A stretch of DNA of 64,000 bases from an uncultured Luteimonas sp. (GTDB lineage: Bacteria > Pseudomonadota > Gammaproteobacteria > Xanthomonadales > Xanthomonadaceae). The notes beneath the pieces are model-generated. The model made no database searches and had not been told where the DNA came from. It saw only the letters and a program-made list of their open reading frames with translations. Both the position numbers and the translations under genes were made by a program. Of the stretch, positions 55,321 to 62,927 are shown piece after piece (position 1 is the stretch's first letter; each line of letters starts with the position of its first letter). The stretch spans positions 1 through 64,000 of the forward strand of contig CAKTDC010000010.1 of the NCBI GenBank assembly GCA_934541015.1. Direction: 5' to 3'.

Positions 55321-55622
55321 GGGCAGTCCGGATCTCGAAAGGGCGGGAGGTGGCGACGCGCCCGTGGGCGGAGCGCCGTGCTTCATGGCCCGCGTGGCGG
55401 GACGGGAGGCCTGGCGCGGGGACCACCGCCGATGGACCGGTGGCGCGCCCCCGCGGCCGGTGGCCGGTCTGGCGGGAATGACGGGTGGACCGGGCATTCC
55501 CCGGATTGCGTCATTATGCCGTCGTGGCGGTGTCCCGCCCATGACAGCGCGGCGTTCCAGCCGGCGCATCGCCATTGCGCCCGGGGTCGGCTAAGGTGGC
55601 CCATTCCTCCGAGGGAGCGCCC
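55321..55622. other. Intergenic region between divergent genes, no gene recognised
   Basis: About 300 bases between the alkaline phosphatase gene and the symporter gene. The reading frames are low complexity and the region shows only a GAGGGAG before the symporter start. No clear promoter was identified. Confidence 0.5.
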
Positions 55623-56954
55623 ATGAGCCTCGTCCACGCCTGGCTGAAGATCCCGTTCTGGCAGCGGGTCGCGGGCGGCTTCGTGCTCGGTGCGCTGGCC
55701 GGCTGGCTGATGGGGCCGGCGGCGCAGACCTGGTTCGGGCCGCTGGGCACGGTCTACGTCAATCTCATCAAGATGATCGCGATCCCGCTGGTGTTCTTCG
55801 CGGTGGTGAGCGCGGTGGGCTCGCTGGCCGGGCAGCGCTCGATCGCGGGGCTGGCGGGGCGGACCTTCCTCTGGTTCGCGATCACCGCGGTCCTGGCGGT
55901 GGCCGTGGGCCTGGCCTTCGGCCTGGTGCTCAAGCCCGGCATCGGGCTGGATGCGGCAAGCCTGCAGGTGTCGGAAAGCTATCGCCAGCGCGAGGTGCCC
56001 GGGCCGCTGGACGTGCTGATCAACATCGTGCCCGAGAACCCGTTCCGGGCGATGGCCGCGCTCGGCGCCGGCCGCACCGGCGACGGCCAGAACGTCATCG
56101 TGCCCAGCAACTTCACCATCCTGCAGGTGATCTTCTTCGCCGGACTGGTCGGCTTCTCGCTGGTCAAACTGGGCGAAAAGACCGCCGGGCTGCGCGGACT
56201 GATGGACCAGTCACGCGAGCTGATGATCCAGGTCACGCGCTTCGTGCTCGAAGCCACGCCGATCGGCACCTTCGGCCTCATCGCCGCGCTGGTGGGCACG
56301 TACGGGTTCGAGCAGCTGGTGCCGCTGGGCAAGTTCGTGATCGCGCTGTACGCGGCCTGCGCCTTCCACATCGTGGTGGTCTACGGCGGCCTGCTGCTGG
56401 CGCACGGGCTGAACCCGCTGAAGTTCTTCCGCGGCGCGGCGCCGGCGATGCAGATCGGCTTCGTCGCCTCCAGCAGCTTCGCGGCGCTGCCGCTGTCGCT
56501 GACCTCGGCCACCCACAACCTGGGCGTGGACAAGGACTACGCAAGCTTCGCCGTGCCGCTGGGCGCGAGCATCAAGATGGACGGCTGCGGCGCGATCTAT
56601 CCGGCGCTGGGCGCGGTGTTCATCGCCCAGTTCATGGGCCTGGAGCTGTCGGCCGGGCAGTATTTCCTGATCGCGCTGGCTTCGGTACTGGGCAGCTTCG
56701 GCACCGCCGGGGTGCCGGGCACGGCGGTGATCATGGCCACGGTGGTGATCAGCGCGGCGGGACTGCCGCTGGAGGCGATCGGCATCCTCTACGCGATCGA
56801 CCGCATCCTCGACATGATGCGCACGATGACCAACGTCACCGGCCAGGTGCTGGTGCCGGTGCTGGTGGCCAAGCAGACCGGCCTGCTGGATCGCGAGGTC
56901 TTCGAGCGTGCGTCGAGCAATGTCGGCGTCGACGCGGCGGAGTCTTCGAACTAG
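55623..56954 (+). CDS. Dicarboxylate/amino acid:cation symporter (DAACS/GltP-like)
   Basis: The 443-residue inner-membrane protein has the hallmarks of glutamate/aspartate/C4-dicarboxylate symporters: GPLGTVYVNLIKMIAIPLVFFAVVSAVG, a serine-rich re-entrant loop ASSSFAALPLSL, PLGASIKMDGCGAIYPALGAVFIAQ and GTAGVPGTAVI. It couples uptake of an acidic amino acid or dicarboxylate to Na+ or H+. The ATG at 55623 lies after GAGGGAG; an upstream in-frame ATG would add an atypical lead. It stands alone. Confidence 0.93.
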   Translation: MSLVHAWLKIPFWQRVAGGFVLGALAGWLMGPAAQTWFGPLGTVYVNLIKMIAIPLVFFAVVSAVGSLAGQRSIAGLAGRTFLWFAITAVLAVAVGLAFGLVLKPGIGLDAASLQVSESYRQREVPGPLDVLINIVPENPFRAMAALGAGRTGDGQNVIVPSNFTILQVIFFAGLVGFSLVKLGEKTAGLRGLMDQSRELMIQVTRFVLEATPIGTFGLIAALVGTYGFEQLVPLGKFVIALYAACAFHIVVVYGGLLLAHGLNPLKFFRGAAPAMQIGFVASSSFAALPLSLTSATHNLGVDKDYASFAVPLGASIKMDGCGAIYPALGAVFIAQFMGLELSAGQYFLIALASVLGSFGTAGVPGTAVIMATVVISAAGLPLEAIGILYAIDRILDMMRTMTNVTGQVLVPVLVAKQTGLLDREVFERASSNVGVDAAESSN

Positions 56955-57002
56955 GCGCGGACGCGGGGCCAGGCCCCGGGACAGCCCCGGGGCGCGCGGG
57001 AT

Positions 57003-58172
57003 TCAGCGACGCCAGCCGAGCGCCGCCAGGATGCGTCCGGGCAAGGTCAGCGAGAACAGGAAGCCGGGGATGCAGGTCATCGCGTATCCCCAGTCGCCGA
57101 GCCTCCACCTGGACATCTGGTGGGCACCGTCACCGGCTTCCTCGCCGAGTTCGGCGAAGAACCGGGCCGGGCTGGCCTTCATCCGGGCGACCAGCTGGTC
57201 GAGCTGGGACATCTGGAACTTCCCGTTCGCGACCATGTCGGCCAGGCCGATCGCAACCGTGACGCCGGAGTCGACCGCGACCCCGCCGAGCGCACCCGGA
57301 TCGATCGCCCGCAGGATCTTGAACAGCATGGTGTTCTGGACTGACGCCGGGACGACCAGCTCGAGCAGACTCTGCAGCCCGCCGATGACCGCTGTCCACG
57401 GCAGGCCCTTGCCCATCACCAGCTTGTAGGTCTCGCCGGTGCCTTCGCCGAACTTGCGCGCGTAGAACTTGTCGGCGATCTCGTACAGGGCGATCGCGTC
57501 GCCGACATGTCCAGCCACCTTGGACACGCTGGCCAGGTTCGTTCCCAGCCTCGATCCGGGCCTGGAGGCCGCCTCGAGCACGGAGTGCCCGGGACCACTC
57601 TTGAACATGTTCAGTTTTTGCGTGGCGACAATCATCTTGAAGGTGTCGGCACCGCTCGCCGTCGGCCGCCAGTTCTTCCACAGCATCAGCAGGCCGCGCG
57701 CGTGCTCTGCCGTGGAGACGGTGTCGATCACCGCCTTGGCTGCAGGCAGGCCGCTGTTGACCAGGGCGAGAATCTCCCGGGACTGGGCCTGCATGCCGAG
57801 CCGGGCAGCCTCCTGCTCCAGCAGAGATCCGCCCTTGCCGGTGCCGCCTGCGGCAGACGCCGGAACGGTCGCAGGCGCGCCGATCGACATCTGCGCCCAT
57901 GTGCCCTTCGAAGCCGGGTCGTTCAGCGCGGCCAGTGTCCGGCCGTTCGGGTCCACCCGGCCATCGGGGTTGCGCAGTCCCACCACCGCTTTCTGGAAAT
58001 CGCGGATCATGGCCGCCGTTTTCGGCCCGGATTTTCCGTCCACCACCAGCTTCTGGCGTGGCGGCATCGCATGGTCGTTGAGCTGCTTCTGCACGCTGCG
58101 CACGTCGTTGGCCTCGTTGCGGCCACCCTGGCCGACGCTGCCGCGGATGAAAATCGAAGTGTTGATCGACAC
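57003..58172 (-). CDS. Peptidoglycan-binding-domain protein without signal peptide
   Basis: From the GTG at 58172, which follows GGGAGGG, the product is 389 residues. The N-terminal 85 residues form a peptidoglycan-binding (PG_binding_1) domain: NEANDVRSVQKQLNDH, VVDGKSGPKTAAMIRDFQKAVVG and GRVDPNGRTLAALN. A Ser/Gly-rich linker and an alpha-helical region follow (about 120-389), with hydrophobic segments near residues 285-325 and 350-385 (LGDWGYAMTCIPGFLFSLTLPGRILAAL). There is no Sec or Tat signal, so a cell-wall-binding domain reaches the periplasm, if at all, by a specialised route. A lipoprotein is encoded divergently. The helical part is not recognised. Confidence 0.7.
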   Translation of the reverse strand: MSINTSIFIRGSVGQGGRNEANDVRSVQKQLNDHAMPPRQKLVVDGKSGPKTAAMIRDFQKAVVGLRNPDGRVDPNGRTLAALNDPASKGTWAQMSIGAPATVPASAAGGTGKGGSLLEQEAARLGMQAQSREILALVNSGLPAAKAVIDTVSTAEHARGLLMLWKNWRPTASGADTFKMIVATQKLNMFKSGPGHSVLEAASRPGSRLGTNLASVSKVAGHVGDAIALYEIADKFYARKFGEGTGETYKLVMGKGLPWTAVIGGLQSLLELVVPASVQNTMLFKILRAIDPGALGGVAVDSGVTVAIGLADMVANGKFQMSQLDQLVARMKASPARFFAELGEEAGDGAHQMSRWRLGDWGYAMTCIPGFLFSLTLPGRILAALGWRR

Positions 58173-58636
58173 GGCTGGCACCCTCCCGATTGCTGTTCCG
58201 GAATGCCGGATGCTCCCGATTGCGGCCGCGGCGTCGCAGCGCAGCCATCGATACATGCCGGCGTCCGCGGCACTCGGGGCCGCGGATTCGACAGGCATAC
58301 GTCGAAGCATCCGGAATCCCGACATCGCCAGCGCAAGCGGAGGAGGCTCCGGACGCAAGCCCGGATGGATTGCACTGCTCCCCGGCGTACAGCCGTGTAC
58401 CGGTGTGGCCCTTGTGTGAGGTAGTGGGGCTCTGGTCTTCGTGAGACCGAAAACCTGCCTGCGACGGGATCGACCGGCCGCTTGCGCGCAGTGTCCGGCT
58501 TTCCAGGCCGACGGCGTGTACGGGGCGGGTCCTGCATCAGGCGTGCACCGCATCTGCCGTGCGGGCTCTTCGCCTGCTCACTTCCCGATCCGGACCATCA
58601 GGGCGCCTGCTGGGGCGACCCAAGGAGTAACAGTTC
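58173..58636. other. Intergenic region between divergent genes
   Basis: About 460 bases between the peptidoglycan-binding protein and the lipoprotein. No gene-like frame is seen; it holds the ribosome-binding sites for both (GGGAGGG for the first, AAGGAG near 58620 for the second). I see no clear promoter boxes. Confidence 0.5.
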
Positions 58637-59419
58637 ATGCGTGAGTACCTCCGTTTCCCGTGCCGGCCGTCGTCCTTTCCCGCTGCTTCCGCGCTGTCGA
58701 TGGCCGCGCTTGTTCTGACGCTGGGTGGCTGCGGAGGCGGCGCCACCGGCGACGCCGGGCATGTCGCGGACAGCGCCGTCGCTTCGCAGGAGAAGCTGTT
58801 CACGCTGGAAGATGGCGCCTGCGGGCTCGTCACCGTGGCGACGCTGGCGACCACTTTCGACGTGCCCGCCGACCGGATCAGGCAGGGCGGTTCCAGCAAC
58901 ATATGCACGTACAGCTGGCAGGCGGACGGGCAGACTCTGGACGTGAGTGTCCATCTGTACCGCGCGGCCGATTCGGCTGCCAAGGCCGCCGAACGGTTCG
59001 AGTCCTCCACGCGTGGGCTCAGCGGCGCGGAACTCGACAGCGCGATGAAGGCGGTCGGCGAGGAGGCGCGCAGGCAGGGCGGTCTCGACACGCAGGCCAG
59101 GGAAGCCGCAGCCGGCGCGCTCCTGGGCGAGACCGCAGGCGCCATGGCGGGAGGTTCCGGCGGTCTGCAGTTCCGCGACGTCGATGGAATCGCGGACCAG
59201 GCCCGCATCCTGGCCGGCAACGGCGACGTGCACGTGCGCCATGGCAACCTGTATTTCAGCGTCGGCGCCTACCACGGTCCGCAGATGCCGCCGCCGGCCC
59301 AGTACACGCCCGAGGCGCTGCTCGAAGCCAGCAGGGCCTGGCAGAAGAGCATCGTCCCGGAGCGGGAGCAGGCGGGCATCGCGCTGGCACGCGCGGCCGT
59401 CGCCAGTCTCCAGGACTGA
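58637..59419 (+). CDS. Lipoprotein of unknown function
   Basis: The 260-residue product has a signal with a lipobox (SMAALVLTLGGC), then a domain beginning EKLFTLEDGACGLVTVATLATTFDV, with one cysteine in SSNICTYSW. A low-complexity Ala/Gly-rich helix around residues 130-175 and a C-terminal part with FSVGAYHG follow. It is not identified. AAGGAG lies about 11 bases before the ATG. Its divergent placement to the peptidoglycan-binding protein may indicate an immunity or partner role, which is inference only. Confidence 0.7.
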   Translation: MREYLRFPCRPSSFPAASALSMAALVLTLGGCGGGATGDAGHVADSAVASQEKLFTLEDGACGLVTVATLATTFDVPADRIRQGGSSNICTYSWQADGQTLDVSVHLYRAADSAAKAAERFESSTRGLSGAELDSAMKAVGEEARRQGGLDTQAREAAAGALLGETAGAMAGGSGGLQFRDVDGIADQARILAGNGDVHVRHGNLYFSVGAYHGPQMPPPAQYTPEALLEASRAWQKSIVPEREQAGIALARAAVASLQD

Positions 59420-59612
59420 CCGCCCGGATTGCTGCCTTCGTTCCCGCGCAAGCCGCACGCCGGATGCTGCGTTCGGGGTGGGCGGCGGTGGACCCCGGCT
59501 TCAGCCGGCAAACGTCCCGCCAGCGTGGGGATGACGGTGGTCGTCCACACGTTCCCTGGCCGTTTCCCCGCCGAGGCTGTGCGGGGCGCGAGCGCTGTCC
59601 ATCGCCGGATGC

Positions 59613-60506
59613 CTAGGGGCTGTGGGGTCGGGGCGACGTCGACGGCTCCGGCCCGGGCCGGCGCGCGGCCCACCAGGCGAAGCCGGCGGCGGTGAAGAAC
59701 ATCAGCAGGCTGTAGACCGCCGCCGGCACCGACATCGCCGCGTTCTGCAGCACGTTGAGCGCGATGAAGATCGCCAGCGTGCCGTTGTGGATGCCGATCT
59801 CCATCGCGATCGCCACCGCCTGCCGCTTCGGCAGGCGGATCGCCAGCGGCGCGGCGTAGCCCAGGCCCATGCTCGCCAGGTTGAACAGCAGGCAGGCCAG
59901 GCCGACCACGGCGAACCACTGCAGCAGGGTGCTCCAGGCCTGCGCCACCGCGGCGACGATCAGCAGCGCCAACACCAGCACCGACAGCAGCCGCACCGGC
60001 TTTTCCATGCGCGTGGCGAACCCGGGCGCGAAGCGGCGGACCGCCATGCCGATCGCCACCGGCAGCACGATGATCACCGCCACCTCGACGATCTTCCGCA
60101 CCGGCGGCGGCACGTACTGGCCGGCGCCGAGGAAGTATTCCAGCGACAGGTTGAGGATCAGCGGCAGCGTCACCAGGCACAGCACGCTGTTGATCGCGGT
60201 CAGGGTGATGTTGAGCGCGACGTCGCCGTGGGCGAGGTGACTGTAGATGTTGGCCGTGGCGCCGCCTGGCGAAGCCGCCAGCAGCATCAGGCCCACCGCC
60301 AGCTCGGGCGGCAGCCGGAACAGCAGCGCCAGCCCGAACGCGACCCAGGGCAGCACGCCCGTCTGCAGGAACAGCCCCGCCAGCACCGCGCGCGGATAGC
60401 GGGCCACGCGCCTGAAGTCGTCGACGGTCAGGCCGAGGCCCAGACCAAGCATGATCACGCCCAGCGCCAGCGGCAGCAGCAGATTGGTCAGCACCGTGGC
60501 CTGCAT
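59613..60506 (-). CDS. Bile acid:sodium symporter family protein
   Basis: The 297-residue protein has about nine or ten helices of the BASS/SBF (ASBT-like) family, with LPPELAVGLMLLAASPGGATANIYSHLAHGDVALNITLTAINSVLCLVTLPLIL, the core Na+-site region, and EIGIHNGTLAIFIAL in the second half. Bacterial members import organic anions such as pantothenate or bile-acid-like compounds with Na+; the substrate is unknown. The ATG at 60506 was preferred to an upstream one because the first helix begins there. Confidence 0.9.
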   Translation of the reverse strand: MQATVLTNLLLPLALGVIMLGLGLGLTVDDFRRVARYPRAVLAGLFLQTGVLPWVAFGLALLFRLPPELAVGLMLLAASPGGATANIYSHLAHGDVALNITLTAINSVLCLVTLPLILNLSLEYFLGAGQYVPPPVRKIVEVAVIIVLPVAIGMAVRRFAPGFATRMEKPVRLLSVLVLALLIVAAVAQAWSTLLQWFAVVGLACLLFNLASMGLGYAAPLAIRLPKRQAVAIAMEIGIHNGTLAIFIALNVLQNAAMSVPAAVYSLLMFFTAAGFAWWAARRPGPEPSTSPRPHSP

Positions 60507-60540
60507 GGCGGGAACTCCGTGGTCAAGGAAACCGTCAGTT

Positions 60541-60560
60541 GTCATCCCCGCGCAAGCGCG
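60541..60560. repeat. REP-like palindrome
   Basis: GTCATCCCCGCG, AA-centred CGCAAGCGCG, and a diverged complement; the core CCGCGC-AA-GCGCGG pairs. It shares the GTCATCCCCGCG opening with the perfect palindrome at 24451. A second variant (CCCGTTTTCGCGGGCATGACG) lies near 60640. They occupy the 277-base gap between the symporter and the NlpC/P60 gene. Confidence 0.5.
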
Positions 60561-60729
60561 GATCCGGGGGCCTGGTTTTGTTCAACCGGTGAGCGTCGCT
60601 GGATGACCAGCGCTCCGTGCTGTTGAGAAGCGCCTCCCGTTTTCGCGGGCATGACGAAACCTCCCCGGATATCCGCGCGCAGTGTACGTGGTTGCCCGGG
60701 TGCCGCGAAAACCGGGTTCCGGAAAAGCG

Positions 60730-60752
60730 GAAGGCCGCCATCGGCGGCCTTC
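60730..60752 (-). terminator. Intrinsic terminator of the NlpC/P60 gene
   Basis: GAAGGCCGCC, loop ATC and GGCGGCCTTC make a perfect 10-bp stem. Read on the minus strand it is followed by CGCTTTTCC. It lies 31 bases after the stop of the upstream NlpC/P60 gene, the right position and direction for a terminator. Confidence 0.75.
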
Positions 60753-60783
60753 GCGGAAACGCGCATGCGGCGGACAGGATGGA

Positions 60784-61491
60784 TCAGCTGCCGAGCGCGG
60801 CGATGCGCCGAGCCTGCATGAACCTGCGGCTCCAGTAGCCGGTGTCGAGCTCGGACACCATCACGTCCTTGCCGGTGCGCGGCGCGTGCACGAAGCGGCC
60901 GTCGCCCAGGTAGATGCCGACGTGGTCGATGCGCTTGCCGCGGCGGCTGAAGAACACCAGGTCGCCGGCGGTCAGCGCCGCGCGCTCGATGCGCTCGCCG
61001 TCGCGGGCCATGTCGCGCGAGACCCGCGGCAGCTCGATGCCCAGCGCGGTGCGGAAGACGTAGTTGACCAGGCCGCTGCAGTCGAAGCCGGCGTCCGGGC
61101 TGGTGCCGCCCCAGCGGTAGGGGGTGCCGAGCAGGGCGAGCGCGCCCTTGAGCAGGATCTGCGAGCGACTCTCCGGTCGTGGCGTGGCCGGTGCCTCCCC
61201 GGCGGGGGGGGCGGCGACGATCTGCCGGTTCACGTCGCTGGCGAACATCAGCCGGCTGTCGGGAACGCGCAACGGGTCGCCGGTGAGGCTGCGGGTGACG
61301 GAGGCCACCGGCGCCTGGTCGGCCGAGTCCGCGGCAAGGCCGGGGCCGGCGAAAGCGGGGGCGGCGGCGAGGCAGAGCACGAGCGCGCCCAGGCGGGCGG
61401 CGGCGCCACGGGCGGCAGACGGGAAGATGGTGGGCAAGCGGCCGTACGGGCGGTTCGGTGGTGTCACGCGGTGTTCACGGCAGCCGGACAA
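60784..61491 (-). CDS. NlpC/P60 family cell-wall hydrolase
   Basis: The product is up to 235 residues with a signal sequence (about residues 25-50, LGALVLCLAAAPAFA), a linker, and a C-terminal NlpC/P60 domain. The catalytic Cys lies in GFDCSGLVNYVF, the His in HVGIYLGDGRFVHAP, and the conserved LGTPYRWGGTSPD precedes. Such enzymes cut peptide bonds in peptidoglycan. The start is uncertain: an ATG at 61491 and a GTG at 61467 are both possible and neither has a good ribosome-binding site. It follows another NlpC/P60 gene on the same strand (about 52% similar in the domain by eye), and a CRP/Clp-like site lies 69 bases upstream. Confidence 0.88.
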   Translation of the reverse strand: MSGCREHRVTPPNRPYGRLPTIFPSAARGAAARLGALVLCLAAAPAFAGPGLAADSADQAPVASVTRSLTGDPLRVPDSRLMFASDVNRQIVAAPPAGEAPATPRPESRSQILLKGALALLGTPYRWGGTSPDAGFDCSGLVNYVFRTALGIELPRVSRDMARDGERIERAALTAGDLVFFSRRGKRIDHVGIYLGDGRFVHAPRTGKDVMVSELDTGYWSRRFMQARRIAALGS

Positions 61492-61559
61492 GGCGCGGAT
61501 TTTGCACGACGGCCACCGCCAGAATGTTAAATCCTGGTGAATCCAGCGTGTGGCAAGTG

Positions 61560-61575
61560 CGTGATTTCGTTCACG
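61560..61575. promoter_or_regulatory. CRP/Clp-like palindrome upstream of an NlpC/P60 gene
   Basis: CGTGATTTCGTTCACG matches the core GTGA-N6-TCAC of CRP-family binding sites. It lies 69-84 bases before the ATG of the downstream NlpC/P60 gene. In Xanthomonadaceae the CRP-like protein Clp controls lytic enzymes and responds to c-di-GMP, so this is a plausible Clp site. A single site seen by eye could be chance. Confidence 0.45.
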
Positions 61576-61590
61576 ATTTTGTGCGCTGCA

Positions 61591-62121
61591 CTATCGCAGC
61601 ACGCGCCTGGCGCCGCTGTAGTGGCGCCGCCAGTAGGCTCCGTCCAGATGGTCCAGGCGGACCGTGCCGCCGGTGCTGGGGGCGTGGACGAAGCGGCCTT
61701 CGCCCACGTAGATGCCGACGTGGCTGACCTGCCCGCCGCTGCCGAAGAACACCAGGTCGGCCGCGGCCAGGCGCTCCGGCTCGATCCTCGGGCCCTGGTA
61801 GCCGGCCAGCTCGCGCGAGGTGCGCGGCAGCTTCAGGTCGAGCATGTCGCGGAAGACATAGTTGACCAGGCCGCTGCAGTCGAAGCCGCCCTCGGGGGTG
61901 TTGCCGCCGTAGCGGTAGGGGGTGCCGACCAGGCCGATGGCGCGCATCAGCACCGCGTTGGCCGCGGCCGGATCGGCCGGCGTCACCAGCGGCCAGTCGC
62001 GCTGCGGGGTAGTGCCGGCGGCGGCCGGCGGCGCGGGGCGGACGGCGTCGCTGCCGCAGGCGGCCAGCAGCCAGGCGCAGACCGCGAGGACGACGGCCAG
62101 GCGCCATGCGGCGGCCGGCAT
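61591..62121 (-). CDS. NlpC/P60 family lipoprotein
   Basis: From the ATG at 62121 the product is 176 residues with a lipoprotein signal (WRLAVVLAVCAWLLAAC, lipobox LAAC) and an NlpC/P60 domain. LVGTPYRYGGNTPEGG precedes GFDCSGLVNYVF (nucleophile Cys) and HVGIYVGEGRFVHAP supplies the His. It is a likely outer-membrane-anchored peptidoglycan endopeptidase. The sister gene downstream looks like a duplicate. Upstream in-frame ATGs would add an Arg-rich lead that is less likely. Confidence 0.9.
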   Translation of the reverse strand: MPAAAWRLAVVLAVCAWLLAACGSDAVRPAPPAAAGTTPQRDWPLVTPADPAAANAVLMRAIGLVGTPYRYGGNTPEGGFDCSGLVNYVFRDMLDLKLPRTSRELAGYQGPRIEPERLAAADLVFFGSGGQVSHVGIYVGEGRFVHAPSTGGTVRLDHLDGAYWRRHYSGARRVLR

Positions 62122-62255
62122 TGGCGCGATCGCGCCGTGGCGTCGATAATGCGCGACTTTCCCGCCCCTTGGCGCTGTGCGTGGCATGCCGCGCATCCTG
62201 CCGCGCCGGGTGCGCACAGATCAAGCGGCGATCCGCCGCAAGCCCGAGCAGCCAC

Positions 62256-62738
62256 ATGAAGATCGAGAAAGACCGCGTCGTCCGCTTCCACTACACCGTT
62301 TCCGAGGTCGGCGGCGAGCCGGCCGAGTCGTCGAAGGACCGCGACGAGCCGCTGGCCATCCTGGTCGGCCACGGCAACATCATTCCGGGCCTGGAGAAGG
62401 CGCTGGACGGTCGCGAGGCCGGCGACAGCTTCGGCGTGGACGTGCCGGCGGCCGAGGCCTACGGCGAGCGCCGCGAGGGCCTGAGCCAGCGCGTGCCGAA
62501 GAAGCACTTCGGCGCCCAGAAGCTGGAGGCCGGCCAGCAGGTGGTGCTCAACACCAACTTCGGCCCGCGTGCGGTGACCATCGAGAAGGTCGGCATGAGC
62601 GTGGTCGACATCGACCTCAACCACCCCATGGCCGGCAAGGACCTGCACTTCGACATCGAGATCGTCGATGTGCGCGAGGCGGCCGAGGAAGAGATCGCCC
62701 ACGGCCACGTCCACGGCGACGGCGGCCACGCCCATTGA
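62256..62738 (+). CDS. slyD: FKBP-type peptidylprolyl isomerase SlyD
   Basis: The 160-residue cytoplasmic protein has the SlyD layout: an FKBP core with VVRFHYTVSEVGGE and ILVGHGNIIPGLEKALDGREAGD. The insert-in-flap chaperone segment follows (FGVDVPAAEAYGERREGL..., ...LNHPMAGKDLHFDIEIVDVREA), then a C-terminal histidine-rich metal-binding tail (HGHVHGDGGHAH). SlyD helps fold proteins and delivers nickel to hydrogenases. The ATG at 62256 gives the standard N-terminus MKIEKDRVV. It is divergent from the NlpC/P60 lipoprotein gene. Confidence 0.95.
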   Translation: MKIEKDRVVRFHYTVSEVGGEPAESSKDRDEPLAILVGHGNIIPGLEKALDGREAGDSFGVDVPAAEAYGERREGLSQRVPKKHFGAQKLEAGQQVVLNTNFGPRAVTIEKVGMSVVDIDLNHPMAGKDLHFDIEIVDVREAAEEEIAHGHVHGDGGHAH

Positions 62739-62927
62739 TGCGGCGCCGGCCGGGCCGCGGCGCGCAGCGGCCGCGGCCGGTCGGGTCGCATCGTTCCGCT
62801 GCGTCCTGTCCGGCAGTGCCCGCCGCGCAGGAGGCGGGTTGGCCCGCGGCGCCGTGAACCGTTCGATGCCGTCCGCGCGCGCTGCGGCGGCATCCGTCGC
62901 GACTTGTGACAGAAGGGAAGCCACGCC

